Source: an uncultured Muribaculaceae bacterium
Lineage (GTDB): Bacteria; Bacteroidota; Bacteroidia; Bacteroidales; Muribaculaceae
Direction of reading: 5' to 3'
Length of the DNA stretch: 64,000 nt
NCBI GenBank assembly: GCA_910578075.1
Contig: CAJTPK010000002.1
Span: 1 to 64,000 of the forward strand
Shown here: piece after piece, positions 43,538 to 53,238 of the stretch
Numbering within the stretch: position 1 is the stretch's first letter
How the letters are laid out: each line of letters opens with the position of its first letter
Notes under the pieces: model-generated
What the model was told of the DNA's origin: nothing
Databases searched by the model: none
What the model saw: only the letters and a program-made list of their open reading frames with translations
Made by a program: the position numbers and the translations under genes

Positions 43538-45744
43538 ATATTGTCGATAAACCAGCGTGAATATTCTGAACTTGCCGGGGATGAGGAGAATCTGATCTGA
43601 GTTTCGGGCGTGACATTCTCTATGGAGTATGTGAATGTCTTGAATGAATCATAGTCCATGGCTCCGAATAACACGGAAGTCTGACCGTTGATTGTTCCTC
43701 CTCCGATTATCTCTATAATTCCCTGCGTGATATCTCCTTTGCGGTCTTTTACCGCAGAAGCGAATACAGCTTTGTTTTTGTAAGCCATGGCCTTGAAACT
43801 CAGACGGTATGAGCCTGCGGCATTCAGTTTGGGAGTGATCAGTTCACCTGTTTCGTTTTTATAGCTTCCATGTGCCACATCAACAGTGTTGACATAACCT
43901 ATCTGGGCGTATCCCGGGCGCTGTCGTACATTGGTTCCGGTTAATGACTTGCGGATATCGTCACTCCATTCTGTGATGTCTGATCCTGCATAATTCAGCA
44001 TAGCGCTCAACTTGTCTCCAAGACGGTAATCCGCTCCTTCGGTGAGTCCGTCAAACGGCTCGAAATATATTGCTCCAGATGGAGAGGCGGTAGTTGTATG
44101 CACCGGAAGTTTGTCAAGCAGCATGCAGCTGTGGAATATCGCGCGTCCGTCAGTGCTTGATATTGAAGCACCCGTATTTACAGCCTCATTGCTGTCCGCA
44201 CGGCGAATCTTTATGTACAGGGGATCCTCGCGGGCGATAGGCTTATCGATATGAACGTCAACAGTGAAATCTGAATAACCTTTTCCCGCAGTCCCGACCA
44301 TATCCTTGGGCAGAGAGAATATGGTTGATGTCTTTCCTGTTGACCAGTTCTCGTTATCTGTGGAATAGAGCACCTCCCAATTGCGAGGGGCGTTCTTTTG
44401 TCCGCTCCAGCCAAATTGCAGACGGAAACCGTCGGTGAATTCAACACCTGCCGGATATGATAAGAGAAGATAGTTGTCGCGGTTATCCACCCATGATCCG
44501 AGCTGGAAATTATGATGTCCGCTATTGTCTGTCCAGAAGCGGTAATACTGACCTTTCTCGCTGAGATTCCATTTAATTGTAGCGCCGGATCCATCAAGGG
44601 TGCGTGCGAAATATTCATTAATGTTTTCTGATGTCCTGTCAACCTCAATATAGCGGCCGTCGAAATTGGTAGCCGTGTTTGTCATCAGAGATATTATGTA
44701 TGGAAGTGAGAAACCGCCGTCGAAACGGGAGCCTGTCAGACTGAAATCAGAAACATTACCGGGATAAATGCAGGCTGCGCCTCCATATGAGCCCGCCACT
44801 CCGCATATATGTCCGCTTCCAGTCGGAATCACAGACTCGGAGAAACTGCAATCCGGAAACACGGTAAGTGCTATTGCATTGTTATCCTCATCCACGAAAG
44901 AACCGGCTTCATAAAGGTATTCCTTGTTAATGTCAGAGCTTGAGATCTGTCCTGATACCTTAACATACATCGATTCATATTTTCCTGTAAGGAGCTCCGG
45001 GATGCTGACATCCAGCGGAGTGGGGATTATGGATGTGGCTTCGGTTCTCGATATTGCCGCATCGCTTGCCGGAGTGAGCACAAGAAGTCCCGTTGTCGGA
45101 TCGGTTGAGAGTTGAGCATCCTTAAGTTTGATTTCAATCTCCTGACCTGAGCTGACAAGATATTCATCAGTCGTGCGTACAGCTATGCCATTATTCTCTT
45201 CAGCTTTCCCTTCCACAGCAATTAGGCGATCGGGGAAATTGCCATGCTGCATGTTTGAGACAACAACACCGCGCATCAAGGCATCCTCGCCCAGAGTAAG
45301 ATGCGATGTGCCGCTGAGTGACCGGAGTTCCGACACTGACACCAATCCATCTCCAGATGAAGGATTCTGAGTTACAGAAAGACGCGCCATAGCTGTGTTG
45401 AACTCATTACGCACCGTGATTGTAATTTCGCGTTGCGCAGATGTTTCGTTGGGGCGGAGGGTAAGTTTGAGGTCTCCGTTCCCGACATTCTTGCCTTCGG
45501 TTATTGTCAGCCAGCCTGTATCCTCGCCTTCGGCTGAGGCTGTCCAGTCGCAGTTTGATTCCACTGCGACATTGAATGAAGACAGAAGCGACGGGGCAAG
45601 GATTGCCTCTGTGTCAAGTTTAATAATAGGTGCGGGAAGGTCCACTTCATCTTTGCATGATGTGGTGGCAAATATCATCGCTGCCATCATGCCAAGGGGG
45701 ATCATCCTGTTTATAAGATATGTTCTATTCAATATGAATTTCAT
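43525..45744 (-). CDS. BACON and DUF5689 domain lipoprotein
   Basis: A 739-residue surface lipoprotein with lipobox FATTSC (Cys30). Domains in order: BACON (about 38-128: VESNCDWTASAEGEDTGWLT, VTQNPSS), DUF5689 OB-fold-like (about 132-340: GEDALMRGVVVSNMQ, SIPELLTGKYESMYVKVSGQ), a carbohydrate-binding-like beta-sandwich (about 345-560) and a choice-of-anchor-type C-terminal domain (about 570-739: IYFEPFDGLTEG to SRWFIDNICVK). BACON domains are linked to mucin- or carbohydrate-binding. DUF5689 proteins, as I remember, are often encoded near EEP nucleases, as here. It probably captures the substrate at the surface. Confidence 0.8.
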   Translation of the reverse strand: MKFILNRTYLINRMIPLGMMAAMIFATTSCKDEVDLPAPIIKLDTEAILAPSLLSSFNVAVESNCDWTASAEGEDTGWLTITEGKNVGNGDLKLTLRPNETSAQREITITVRNEFNTAMARLSVTQNPSSGDGLVSVSELRSLSGTSHLTLGEDALMRGVVVSNMQHGNFPDRLIAVEGKAEENNGIAVRTTDEYLVSSGQEIEIKLKDAQLSTDPTTGLLVLTPASDAAISRTEATSIIPTPLDVSIPELLTGKYESMYVKVSGQISSSDINKEYLYEAGSFVDEDNNAIALTVFPDCSFSESVIPTGSGHICGVAGSYGGAACIYPGNVSDFSLTGSRFDGGFSLPYIISLMTNTATNFDGRYIEVDRTSENINEYFARTLDGSGATIKWNLSEKGQYYRFWTDNSGHHNFQLGSWVDNRDNYLLLSYPAGVEFTDGFRLQFGWSGQKNAPRNWEVLYSTDNENWSTGKTSTIFSLPKDMVGTAGKGYSDFTVDVHIDKPIAREDPLYIKIRRADSNEAVNTGASISSTDGRAIFHSCMLLDKLPVHTTTASPSGAIYFEPFDGLTEGADYRLGDKLSAMLNYAGSDITEWSDDIRKSLTGTNVRQRPGYAQIGYVNTVDVAHGSYKNETGELITPKLNAAGSYRLSFKAMAYKNKAVFASAVKDRKGDITQGIIEIIGGGTINGQTSVLFGAMDYDSFKTFTYSIENVTPETQIRFSSSPASSEYSRWFIDNICVK

Positions 45745-45749
45745 AAGTG

Positions 45750-46580
45750 TCAGTTTTTAGAGAGATCAACAATTACCGGGAAATGGTCGGAAACATCTGT
45801 CAGACGAATCTGGTCGAATGACGGAACCATCGTGCGAAGCACTTTATAAGACGCGTTGTTATCCTTGTATTGGAGCACATAATCGATCCGTCTGCTGGAA
45901 CCGGGGAATGTTACATTGGAGGTGCTGATAGTCTGCCAGTGTGAGGTTGCCTCGGATGGGAGAGAGGTCGCGTTCAAGTCTCCGGCAAGGTATATGGGCT
46001 TTTTGTAATGGCTCAGGTTGTCACTGATATATTGGTTTATGATATCATAAGACCACGCCCTGTTGTCAGCGCTTGACACGCAAAGATGTGTGCAGATAAA
46101 GATAAAGTTCTCGAATTCCGCAAGGAGCATTCCTCGTATCTCTTTCCCCGGCAGTTCGCGGGTATATGTGCTCAGAGGTTTCTCCTTGCAAAGGATTCCT
46201 ATCCCGTATTGCCCCTTTGTGTAGGTGACGGTGGGTAGGAACACCGGATACAGCCCTGTGCGGTTCGCCAGTTCCTGCAGTTGATCTTCAGAATAACGGT
46301 TGGTGTTTTTGTCGAGTTCCTGAAGTGCTATCACATCAGCATCGATGAGAGAGATGACTTTGGCTGTGTTGTCATAATTCGCCACATTGTTTACCGGAGA
46401 GCAGCGGTGTGTATTGTAAGTGGCGAGACGGTAGCTGTCGGGAAGACGCGACGGGTCGGTCTTTGCTTGCTCTTGGTTGAATTCATAGTCTGAATTATCA
46501 CCCTCCAGCTTGTCGCATGAAACGGAAGCAAGCACGACTGCAGTGAGCAGAATCTTATTCAATATTGACAGTATATTCAT
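45750..46580 (-). CDS. DNase I-fold phosphoesterase lipoprotein (EEP family)
   Basis: The preferred start is the Met at 46580 (frame open to 46589), giving 276 residues with lipobox ASVSC. The EEP domain (about 50-275) shows LATYNTHRCSP, VIALQELDKNT, YLAGDLNATSL and VSDHFPVIVDL. It closely resembles the other EEP protein of this locus (39424-40341), so the two are paralogues from duplication. This one is lipid-anchored, the other secreted free. It lies six bases upstream of the BACON lipoprotein gene and 20 after susD. Confidence 0.87.
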   Translation of the reverse strand: MNILSILNKILLTAVVLASVSCDKLEGDNSDYEFNQEQAKTDPSRLPDSYRLATYNTHRCSPVNNVANYDNTAKVISLIDADVIALQELDKNTNRYSEDQLQELANRTGLYPVFLPTVTYTKGQYGIGILCKEKPLSTYTRELPGKEIRGMLLAEFENFIFICTHLCVSSADNRAWSYDIINQYISDNLSHYKKPIYLAGDLNATSLPSEATSHWQTISTSNVTFPGSSRRIDYVLQYKDNNASYKVLRTMVPSFDQIRLTDVSDHFPVIVDLSKN

Positions 46581-46608
46581 AAAAATCATTGTTATTTTGC
46601 ATTGGGTT

Positions 46609-48363
46609 TTAGAAATTCAGACCATCATCCCATCCGGGATTCTGTGTGATATTACCTTGAGTAAGGATACGGTCGTCTGTTGGGATCGGGTAAAGGTAGT
46701 CTCTGTCCTGACGGAACGTGCGGGGAAAATCCGTATGCAGGATTATATTTCCGCTTGAACCCTCTGACAGGAATATGTCTTTTCCTATTTCATACACAAT
46801 TGGCGCTGATGTGGCGGGTTTGTTACCGCTCCACAGACATAGATCGGTTGTTCCGTCACCGTTGAGATCATAATTGCCGGGTCCTGCGAAATACATTCCG
46901 TAGAAAGTGCGGGTGAACCGCTGGCCCTCATGCCAACGCATTATATCCCAATATCTGAATCCTTCCATCATCAGTTCGATGGTGCGTTCGCGGCGTATTT
47001 CAAGGATAACACCGGTGTTGGTTCCGGTGACATTCTGATACCCTGTCACCGGATCGAGCAGATAAGGATCAGGATGCGCGTTGGCGTTACTCAGCGAAAG
47101 ATTTGTCACGCCTGCACGGTCGCGAAGCGGCTTGATGGAAATATCGATATCAGATTGTGTAAGCGTGCCTAACTCGGCTTTAGCCTCCGAATAATTGAGA
47201 TATACTTCAGCTGCACGGAAAAGGGGCATGTCTACGAAAGATGTGTTGTAGGCATCATACTGCGCAGCCTGAAGGTATTTCACAGGTTGATACCCTGTCT
47301 CACAAGCCGCAAGGTTAGGGGCGCTTTCGGTAGATTCTCCAATCCGTTTATAACCCGGTGAACGCAGTGTCTGCGCGAACCGTTTGTCGCGGTTTTGTGA
47401 TTCCTGCGTTAGTGTCATTGTTTCGAAAGCAGGGCGGGAGGTGAAAGGGGTGCCGTCGGTCAGGAGATACATGTTGACAATATCCTTCAATATTCCCGGT
47501 CTTCCCTGTGACATGGAGGTAAGATATCCGTTAAGGTCATGTACCAATCCGATTGAAGAATTGTATGCACGGGCGAGTACAATCTCCGTGCCTACCGCAT
47601 TGAGCGAGGAGAAAAGCGAAAGGTATGGAGTACTGCCTTCATTATAGATTGAATATCCTGAGTTTTTAATGAAATCCTCTGATGCATCCGCGCATATGCG
47701 GAGCAATTTTTCCCATCCTTCGATTCCGTGATATTTGCGGAATGTGCCCTCGAAAAGAGTCACACGGCTTTTGAGAGCGAGCGCGGTCCATTTGGTCACG
47801 GTGTAGAGACTGCGTGATGCATCGAGGTTGGCAATGGCAAAATCAAGGTCTTCAATCATATGCTCCACAACCTCCTGCCGTGGTGTCCGTCCCATGTATA
47901 GCCTCTCATCGTCAGAAGAAAGAGCCACATCAAGCCATGGCACATCACCGTATCTTTTCACTTTCTCATAGTAGAAATAAGCGCGGAAGAATCTTGCCAC
48001 ACCTTCATACTTAAGCCTGTCTGCCGTAATCTCGCAGTTCTTGGAATATTCAAGGAAAAAATTGATATCCCGGAGTTTATCCCATTTCCACGAGGATGCG
48101 GTAGAAGGCACTTGTTTATTACCTAATACTTCAGATATAAGACTGGTTTTGGATATGATGTCGGCAGACTCTCCGTAGATGTCGGATGCCGAAGGGAACA
48201 TGGTGTAGAAATCGTTTGTAAAAAGCTCACATTCCGTTGCATTGCGGAAGAATGTGTCGGGGGTGAGTTTATCCTTGGGGTAACGGTCAAGGGCGCTTTC
48301 GCATCCTGCGAGCATCAGCATTCCGATTCCTGCCAAAGTGAATTTATATAATCGTAGTTTCAT
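46609..48363 (-). CDS. SusD/RagB family surface glycan-binding lipoprotein
   Basis: A 584-residue lipoprotein with lipobox LMLAGC (Cys21). SusD marks: YPKDKLTPDTFFRNATECEL, YEGVARFFRAYFYYEKVKRY, FRAAEVYLNYSEAKAELG and RRERTIELMMEGF. A DLNGDGTTDLC calcium-type loop sits at the same place as in the locus 1 SusD, and both end NPGWxDGLNF. It forms the lid of the locus 2 SusC, whose gene stops 13 bases upstream. Confidence 0.95.
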   Translation of the reverse strand: MKLRLYKFTLAGIGMLMLAGCESALDRYPKDKLTPDTFFRNATECELFTNDFYTMFPSASDIYGESADIISKTSLISEVLGNKQVPSTASSWKWDKLRDINFFLEYSKNCEITADRLKYEGVARFFRAYFYYEKVKRYGDVPWLDVALSSDDERLYMGRTPRQEVVEHMIEDLDFAIANLDASRSLYTVTKWTALALKSRVTLFEGTFRKYHGIEGWEKLLRICADASEDFIKNSGYSIYNEGSTPYLSLFSSLNAVGTEIVLARAYNSSIGLVHDLNGYLTSMSQGRPGILKDIVNMYLLTDGTPFTSRPAFETMTLTQESQNRDKRFAQTLRSPGYKRIGESTESAPNLAACETGYQPVKYLQAAQYDAYNTSFVDMPLFRAAEVYLNYSEAKAELGTLTQSDIDISIKPLRDRAGVTNLSLSNANAHPDPYLLDPVTGYQNVTGTNTGVILEIRRERTIELMMEGFRYWDIMRWHEGQRFTRTFYGMYFAGPGNYDLNGDGTTDLCLWSGNKPATSAPIVYEIGKDIFLSEGSSGNIILHTDFPRTFRQDRDYLYPIPTDDRILTQGNITQNPGWDDGLNF

Positions 48364-48376
48364 ATGATATGCGTTG

Positions 48377-51300
48377 TTAGAAGGTCACGTTAAGTCCGAA
48401 GGAAAATGTCTTGCTCCAGGGGTATACATTGGAACGATTGTCGGAAGCGGCGCTTGCCTCTTCAGGATCTATGAATTTGCTTTTGAGAGCTGTCCATGTC
48501 ACAAGATTCTCACCGGAGAAATAGACGCGTATTTTCTGGAGATATATTTTCTTTGTCCATTTCTCAGGAAAAGTGTATCCGATGGTCAGGTTTTTCAGAC
48601 GGCAGTATGCCAGGTTCTGAAGATAACGGTCGTTGGCATAATATATCGTTGTGTTTGTGGCTGATAGCGCTGCATATGCCCTCGGACGCGGAAAGTATGC
48701 GTCTGTGTTTGTCTCGCTCCATACGTCGCTCATGAAATTGCGGGGAACGAACGTTGAGTAAGGGCGGGAATATGGTCCCCAGAAGCGCAGGTTGTCACCT
48801 CCCGGATACCAGTCTTTTCTGCCGATACCCTGGAAAAACAGGGATAGGTCAACACCATACCAGCTTGCATCAAGGTTTATGCCGTATCGGAAACGGGGCA
48901 CGGAATTACCGATAATCACGCGGTCACCCGGATCATCGAGTGTGCTTTTACCTGCGTTCACGAAGCCGTCACCGTTGAGGTCAAGATATTTGGGATCACC
49001 ACCGCGTACTCCGATACCGTAGGCTCCGGTGGCGTTATAACAACCTTTCATAACATGAGTGAGGTCGAGATTTGCGGCATATGCGGCAGCTTCTTCATCA
49101 TTTTTGAAAAGACCGTCTATGCGGTAGCCCCATATCTCGCCTGTTTTCTTTCCAACGTAAGGGTCAGACAGAAGACCTGATGGGTTGTCGCATTTGGTAT
49201 ACTCCGATTCATATCCTGAGAATGTTACGGAAACACCATAGCTGAAGGGACGATGGGCAAGGTTGAAGGAGTCGTTCCAGCTCAAAGTAGCTTCATAACC
49301 ACGTGTACGCATGTTGTTGGCATTTACCTGAGGCTCAGATGCTCCATAAAGAGAGGGTAGAGATTTGCCTTGGGCGAGAATACCTTTGACATTGCGCTCA
49401 TACAGTTCTCCTGTGAACGACAGTCTGTTGTTTAGGAAACCGAGATCGAGACCTACATTGATTGTCTCGACTTTCTCCCATGTCTGGTCACCGGAGACGG
49501 GATCTGATACGGTGGCGTGTTGCCCGAGACTTGTTCCGTTGAATGAATACCCCGACATATTGCCTCGTGTCGAGATAGTCTGGATAAAATCATAATATCC
49601 AATCTGCTGGTTTCCGAGGGAACCGTATGAAGCCCTGATCTTCGCGTTGCTGACCGCACTGCGTAGTGGTTCAAAGAATTTTTCCTCGCTTATTCTCCAT
49701 CCGGCTGAGAATGACGGGAAGAATCCAAAACGGTTGCCTCGTGGGAAGCGGGATGTACCGTCATATCGACCATTGAGCTCCACAAGGTATCTGCCGTCGT
49801 AGTTATACATCAGACGGTAGAACAGACCCATGATTGCATATTCGTTCTTGCCTCCTGTCATGAGGAAATTGTTGGTTCCCGTTGCAAGATTGAAGTCAGA
49901 GAGATCTTCGGAAAGAAGATCCGTATTTTTGGAAGTGAGATATTTATAATACTTTGCTTCGTAGTTGTAACCGGCTATTGCAGAGAAGTTATGCACGTCT
50001 TTCCAGCAGTTGTCGTATGATGCGTAAACATCGGCCACGTAATAGTTGGATTCCCTCACCACTTCTTTATATGCATCGGAATGGGCGCCGCTCTTAGCTT
50101 CCTGCGCGATCACTCCGGGATATTGGGAATACTCCACGGCTACGCTGCGGAAATCATCGCGGCGATTTGTGTATGTATAGCTGAAATCAGCTCTTACATT
50201 CAGATTTGGGGTTATCTTGTACATGAGATCGAACATAGTTGTCAACTCTCTTGTCCTGTTGTGACCCCCGGTCTTACCTTTCTGCAGAACCGCGTTATAT
50301 CCGTCCATTAGATAATGGGCGGAGGAGTTTGTGGCGGAAGTGTGGCTCACAGCCGTGCCATCGGGATTCACAGGCACCATGGATGCCAGAGCGTGAAGGG
50401 TAGGGCGGCGGAAGTTGTAATATTCACCATTGTTGTCGGAATCGTATCCTTTGTAGTTGTATTCTGAGTAGAAAAATTTCGTATTGTTTGAGAGAGTGAG
50501 ATTGGGAAGAATATCAACCGACAGTTTGACGCGGGTGTTGTACGATTTGAATTTGTCAGGCTGAACACGGTTCACACCCTCCTGCTCATAATATCGTCCG
50601 GAGACGAGATATTTGAAGGATTTTGTTCCACCTGATACACTGATGTTATGATCCCATGAGGGACGTGTGTTGTCATACATATAGTTATACCAGTCAAAGT
50701 TGGCAAGGTAGAGGTATTCTTTCCTGCCATTCTTTGTCTGCGTTATCACCCATGGACGTTCAGGATTCTCTGTGACATCATTACGACGGTCCCATAGCAT
50801 CTGATATTCTTCATCCGTATAAGAAGTATATGGAGTGTTCTGTTGGGTTGTAAGGAAGAGGTCTGCTATCTTTGCGGAGTAATAACCACGTGTCTCGAAA
50901 TCTGTGGATGTTGTAGTGGTGGAGAATGAATAACTGCCGCTGTAGCTTACAGTGGGTTTCTGATCGGTTTTACCATTCTTTGTCGTGATTAGGATTACAC
51001 CGAATGCCGCTCTTGCACCATATATTGCTGCGGAGGCGGCATCTTTTAGGACAGATATGCTCTCAACGTCATTTGAATTTATACGACTTATGTCACCTTC
51101 CACACCATCGATCAGCACCAACGGACTGCCTCCGTTGGGAGAGGTGGTGCCTCGCACGTTCAATGTCGCTCCTGCTCCCGGCTGTCCCGACTGTAATGTA
51201 ACGTTAAGGTTAGGTACCATTCCCTGCAACTGACGACCGAGATTATCGATGGGGCGGTCTTTCAGATCTTCCGCAGATACAGTCGACACTGCTCCGGTGA

Positions 51301-51940
51301 GGTTTATTTTCTTTTGTGCACCATATCCGACAACAACCACTTCGTCAAGTAGTTCGGAACTTTCGGTCATGGAGATATCGTAATTATCCTTGGTTCCGAC
51401 TTTGAATGAAGCGGGGGTGTAACCGACATATGAAAGTGTAACCTCCTGTCCAGGGGTAACATCCGGAAGTGTGAAATTCCCGTCGATATCCGTTATGGCT
51501 CCTGTGGTTGTTCCTTTGGCCATGACAGTGACTCCGATAAGCGGTTCACCGGATTTGTCGGTTATTTTACCGGAAATATTCCTTGTTGATGCTTTCTTTG
51601 GTTCCGGTTTGCTTGCTTTTGCTTTAGGAATTATAACAATGGATTTTGCACTGACAATCTCATAAGTCAAGGATGTCTTTTCAAAAAGTTTCTTAAGGAC
51701 CTTGTCAAGCAACTGGTTGCGACAATTAATTGAGACTGGAGGAAGACCGGCGAGCACCGATTCCTTGAAGGAGAAACGATAATCGGTCTGTTGCTCGATC
51801 TTCTTGAGAACTTGTTCCACTGGAACATCGCTGACATTCAGAGTAACTTTAGGGTAATCAGCTGCCCTTGCAGCGAAGTTTACCGTCAGGGTAATCAGAA
51901 TAAGCAGCAAAGTGTGTTTATAAAAACCACGCTGTTTCAT
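48377..51940 (-). CDS. SusC/RagA TonB-dependent transporter with STN domain
   Basis: A 1187-residue outer-membrane transporter. Signal peptide 1-26, STN domain about 28-100 (LNVSDVPVEQVLKKIEQQTD), regulatory-like domain about 120-200, the plug with SPLVLIDGVEGDISRINSND and SISVLKDAASAAIYGA, and a barrel ending FSFGLNVTF. It pairs with the adjacent SusD. The locus FecR and sigma genes lie upstream, separated by a 332-bp gap that contains the 173-bp palindromic repeat. A hairpin (51947-51988) lies in its leader. Confidence 0.96.
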   Translation of the reverse strand: MKQRGFYKHTLLLILITLTVNFAARAADYPKVTLNVSDVPVEQVLKKIEQQTDYRFSFKESVLAGLPPVSINCRNQLLDKVLKKLFEKTSLTYEIVSAKSIVIIPKAKASKPEPKKASTRNISGKITDKSGEPLIGVTVMAKGTTTGAITDIDGNFTLPDVTPGQEVTLSYVGYTPASFKVGTKDNYDISMTESSELLDEVVVVGYGAQKKINLTGAVSTVSAEDLKDRPIDNLGRQLQGMVPNLNVTLQSGQPGAGATLNVRGTTSPNGGSPLVLIDGVEGDISRINSNDVESISVLKDAASAAIYGARAAFGVILITTKNGKTDQKPTVSYSGSYSFSTTTTSTDFETRGYYSAKIADLFLTTQQNTPYTSYTDEEYQMLWDRRNDVTENPERPWVITQTKNGRKEYLYLANFDWYNYMYDNTRPSWDHNISVSGGTKSFKYLVSGRYYEQEGVNRVQPDKFKSYNTRVKLSVDILPNLTLSNNTKFFYSEYNYKGYDSDNNGEYYNFRRPTLHALASMVPVNPDGTAVSHTSATNSSAHYLMDGYNAVLQKGKTGGHNRTRELTTMFDLMYKITPNLNVRADFSYTYTNRRDDFRSVAVEYSQYPGVIAQEAKSGAHSDAYKEVVRESNYYVADVYASYDNCWKDVHNFSAIAGYNYEAKYYKYLTSKNTDLLSEDLSDFNLATGTNNFLMTGGKNEYAIMGLFYRLMYNYDGRYLVELNGRYDGTSRFPRGNRFGFFPSFSAGWRISEEKFFEPLRSAVSNAKIRASYGSLGNQQIGYYDFIQTISTRGNMSGYSFNGTSLGQHATVSDPVSGDQTWEKVETINVGLDLGFLNNRLSFTGELYERNVKGILAQGKSLPSLYGASEPQVNANNMRTRGYEATLSWNDSFNLAHRPFSYGVSVTFSGYESEYTKCDNPSGLLSDPYVGKKTGEIWGYRIDGLFKNDEEAAAYAANLDLTHVMKGCYNATGAYGIGVRGGDPKYLDLNGDGFVNAGKSTLDDPGDRVIIGNSVPRFRYGINLDASWYGVDLSLFFQGIGRKDWYPGGDNLRFWGPYSRPYSTFVPRNFMSDVWSETNTDAYFPRPRAYAALSATNTTIYYANDRYLQNLAYCRLKNLTIGYTFPEKWTKKIYLQKIRVYFSGENLVTWTALKSKFIDPEEASAASDNRSNVYPWSKTFSFGLNVTF

Positions 51941-51946
51941 GAATTT

Positions 51947-51988
51947 GAAGATTAGTTAACGTTTTTTTATTATTGTTGCCTAATCTTC
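51947..51988 (-). promoter_or_regulatory. Inverted repeat in the susC leader
   Basis: Perfect 9-bp arms (51947-51955 and 51980-51988) with a 24-base AT-rich spacer, starting six bases before the susC ATG. On the mRNA this would form a stem-loop covering the translation start region and may control translation. Confidence 0.4.
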
Positions 51989-52043
51989 TGATTCGTACTA
52001 TCCTCAAAACATGTTTTTCAGCATACCTCCTTGAGCATGTTGG

Positions 52044-52216
52044 CTCAAACCATTATAACCAAGGGTAACCATTATACTTCAAATAAATATTAATCAAACC
52101 ATTATAACCATTAAAAACTATCAAAAGCGAAGCTTTTGAATGGTTATAATGGTTTCTTATAATATGGTTTAAATTTCTGGAATAAAAATGGTTACCCTTG
52201 GTTATAATGGTTTGAG
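52044..52216. repeat. Nested palindromic element, 173 bp
   Basis: Three nested inverted repeats share a centre: outer 30-bp perfect arms (52044-52073 with 52187-52216), middle 17-bp perfect arms (52096-52112 with 52139-52155) and a core stem of 7 bp with a GAA loop (52122-52138). The arms are built from repeats of AACCATTATAACC. It fills the fecR-susC gap of locus 2. A 23-bp core copy is at 61007-61029. No open frame is present, so a mobile-repeat (REP or MITE-like) or structured-RNA role is likely. Confidence 0.85.
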
Positions 52217-52272
52217 AAAATTAGTTGAATTTATAATGGTAAGATGTGTATTGTATGAAATTGGTTGGAGAG

Positions 52273-53211
52273 TCAGCGGGTGGCGTAGATGCGGGAGAGG
52301 ATGCGGAGGGCATTGTCAAGATCATCGGCAGGGAGTGTGCCTGTGAAATTTTCATCAATGCTGTTCTTTATTTCCGGTTTAAGTGAGGTGTTGTAGTTTT
52401 GTTCTATGCGGTCGATGAGAAATTCCGGTGTGGCATTCTCGAAATGCAATTCCATTGTTGTCCATGAAGATGACCCTTGATGATAGTCTATGGGTTTGAC
52501 AGTTATTTCACCTGATTCATTGTCAAGGATAATCTTTGTTCCGGGTTTCACGTCTACCGTCTTAGTGGTATTGTTTACTTCTACTGTGACATTACCATTG
52601 TCGAGTGTCAATTCCGAATATTTTGCCCTGGGTCGTGACATGATATTGAAGGCTGTGCCTTTCACAGATACAGTCATGGATGGCGTAGTGATAATGAAAG
52701 GGGCTTCGGGATTGCTTGCGACTTCAAAATATGCCTCGCCGTCAAAAGATACCTCACGGCAATCTTTCTTGAAACCGGAAGGGAAGGAAAATGATGAATT
52801 CCCATTGATTTTTACGGACGTTCCGTCGGATAATGTCAGTGAAGATGTCTCGCCGGTGGCGGTTGTAACATTACAGATTCCTTGCGGAGCCTGTTGTCTG
52901 CCGTCAAAATATATCCATGCTGCGCCAATGACGCAGATAGGCAGGATTACTGACGCTGCTATCCAAAGGGTACGTTTCCAACTCCATCCTTTACGATGGA
53001 AATTTTCTCCGAATAACTCTCCGTCGATGTTCTCTTTTGTACGGTCGATCATTTCCTGTGAAACCTGAACGGAATTAGTGTTCTCCAAATCAAGATTTCT
53101 GATGAGATCTTCAAGCTGCTCATCAGAAGCCGCGTTGAAACGTTTCCGCAACTCTAAGAGTTCCCGGGGAGAGAGCTTGTCATTTATAAGTTTTTCGAAT
53201 AAATCATCCAT
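52273..53211 (-). CDS. FecR family anti-sigma factor, short C-terminus
   Basis: A 312-residue membrane regulator. The cytoplasmic N-terminus (1-92) has a helical sigma-binding part, the TM helix is at about 93-112 (WIAASVILPICVIGAAWIYF), then the FecR domain (TATGETSSLTLSDGTSVKIN, VSFDGEAYFEVAS, VSVKGTAFNI) and DUF4974 (MELHFENATPEFLIDRIEQN, LDNALRILSRIYATR). The last beta-strand that usually follows (as YKYFRDSDSTICVY in the locus 1 FecR) is missing, and the palindromic element begins 57 bases later. The loss may be natural or caused by that repeat. Confidence 0.92.
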   Translation of the reverse strand: MDDLFEKLINDKLSPRELLELRKRFNAASDEQLEDLIRNLDLENTNSVQVSQEMIDRTKENIDGELFGENFHRKGWSWKRTLWIAASVILPICVIGAAWIYFDGRQQAPQGICNVTTATGETSSLTLSDGTSVKINGNSSFSFPSGFKKDCREVSFDGEAYFEVASNPEAPFIITTPSMTVSVKGTAFNIMSRPRAKYSELTLDNGNVTVEVNNTTKTVDVKPGTKIILDNESGEITVKPIDYHQGSSSWTTMELHFENATPEFLIDRIEQNYNTSLKPEIKNSIDENFTGTLPADDLDNALRILSRIYATR

Positions 53212-53238
53212 GGTGAGAAGTCAATATAGGTGGTTAGA

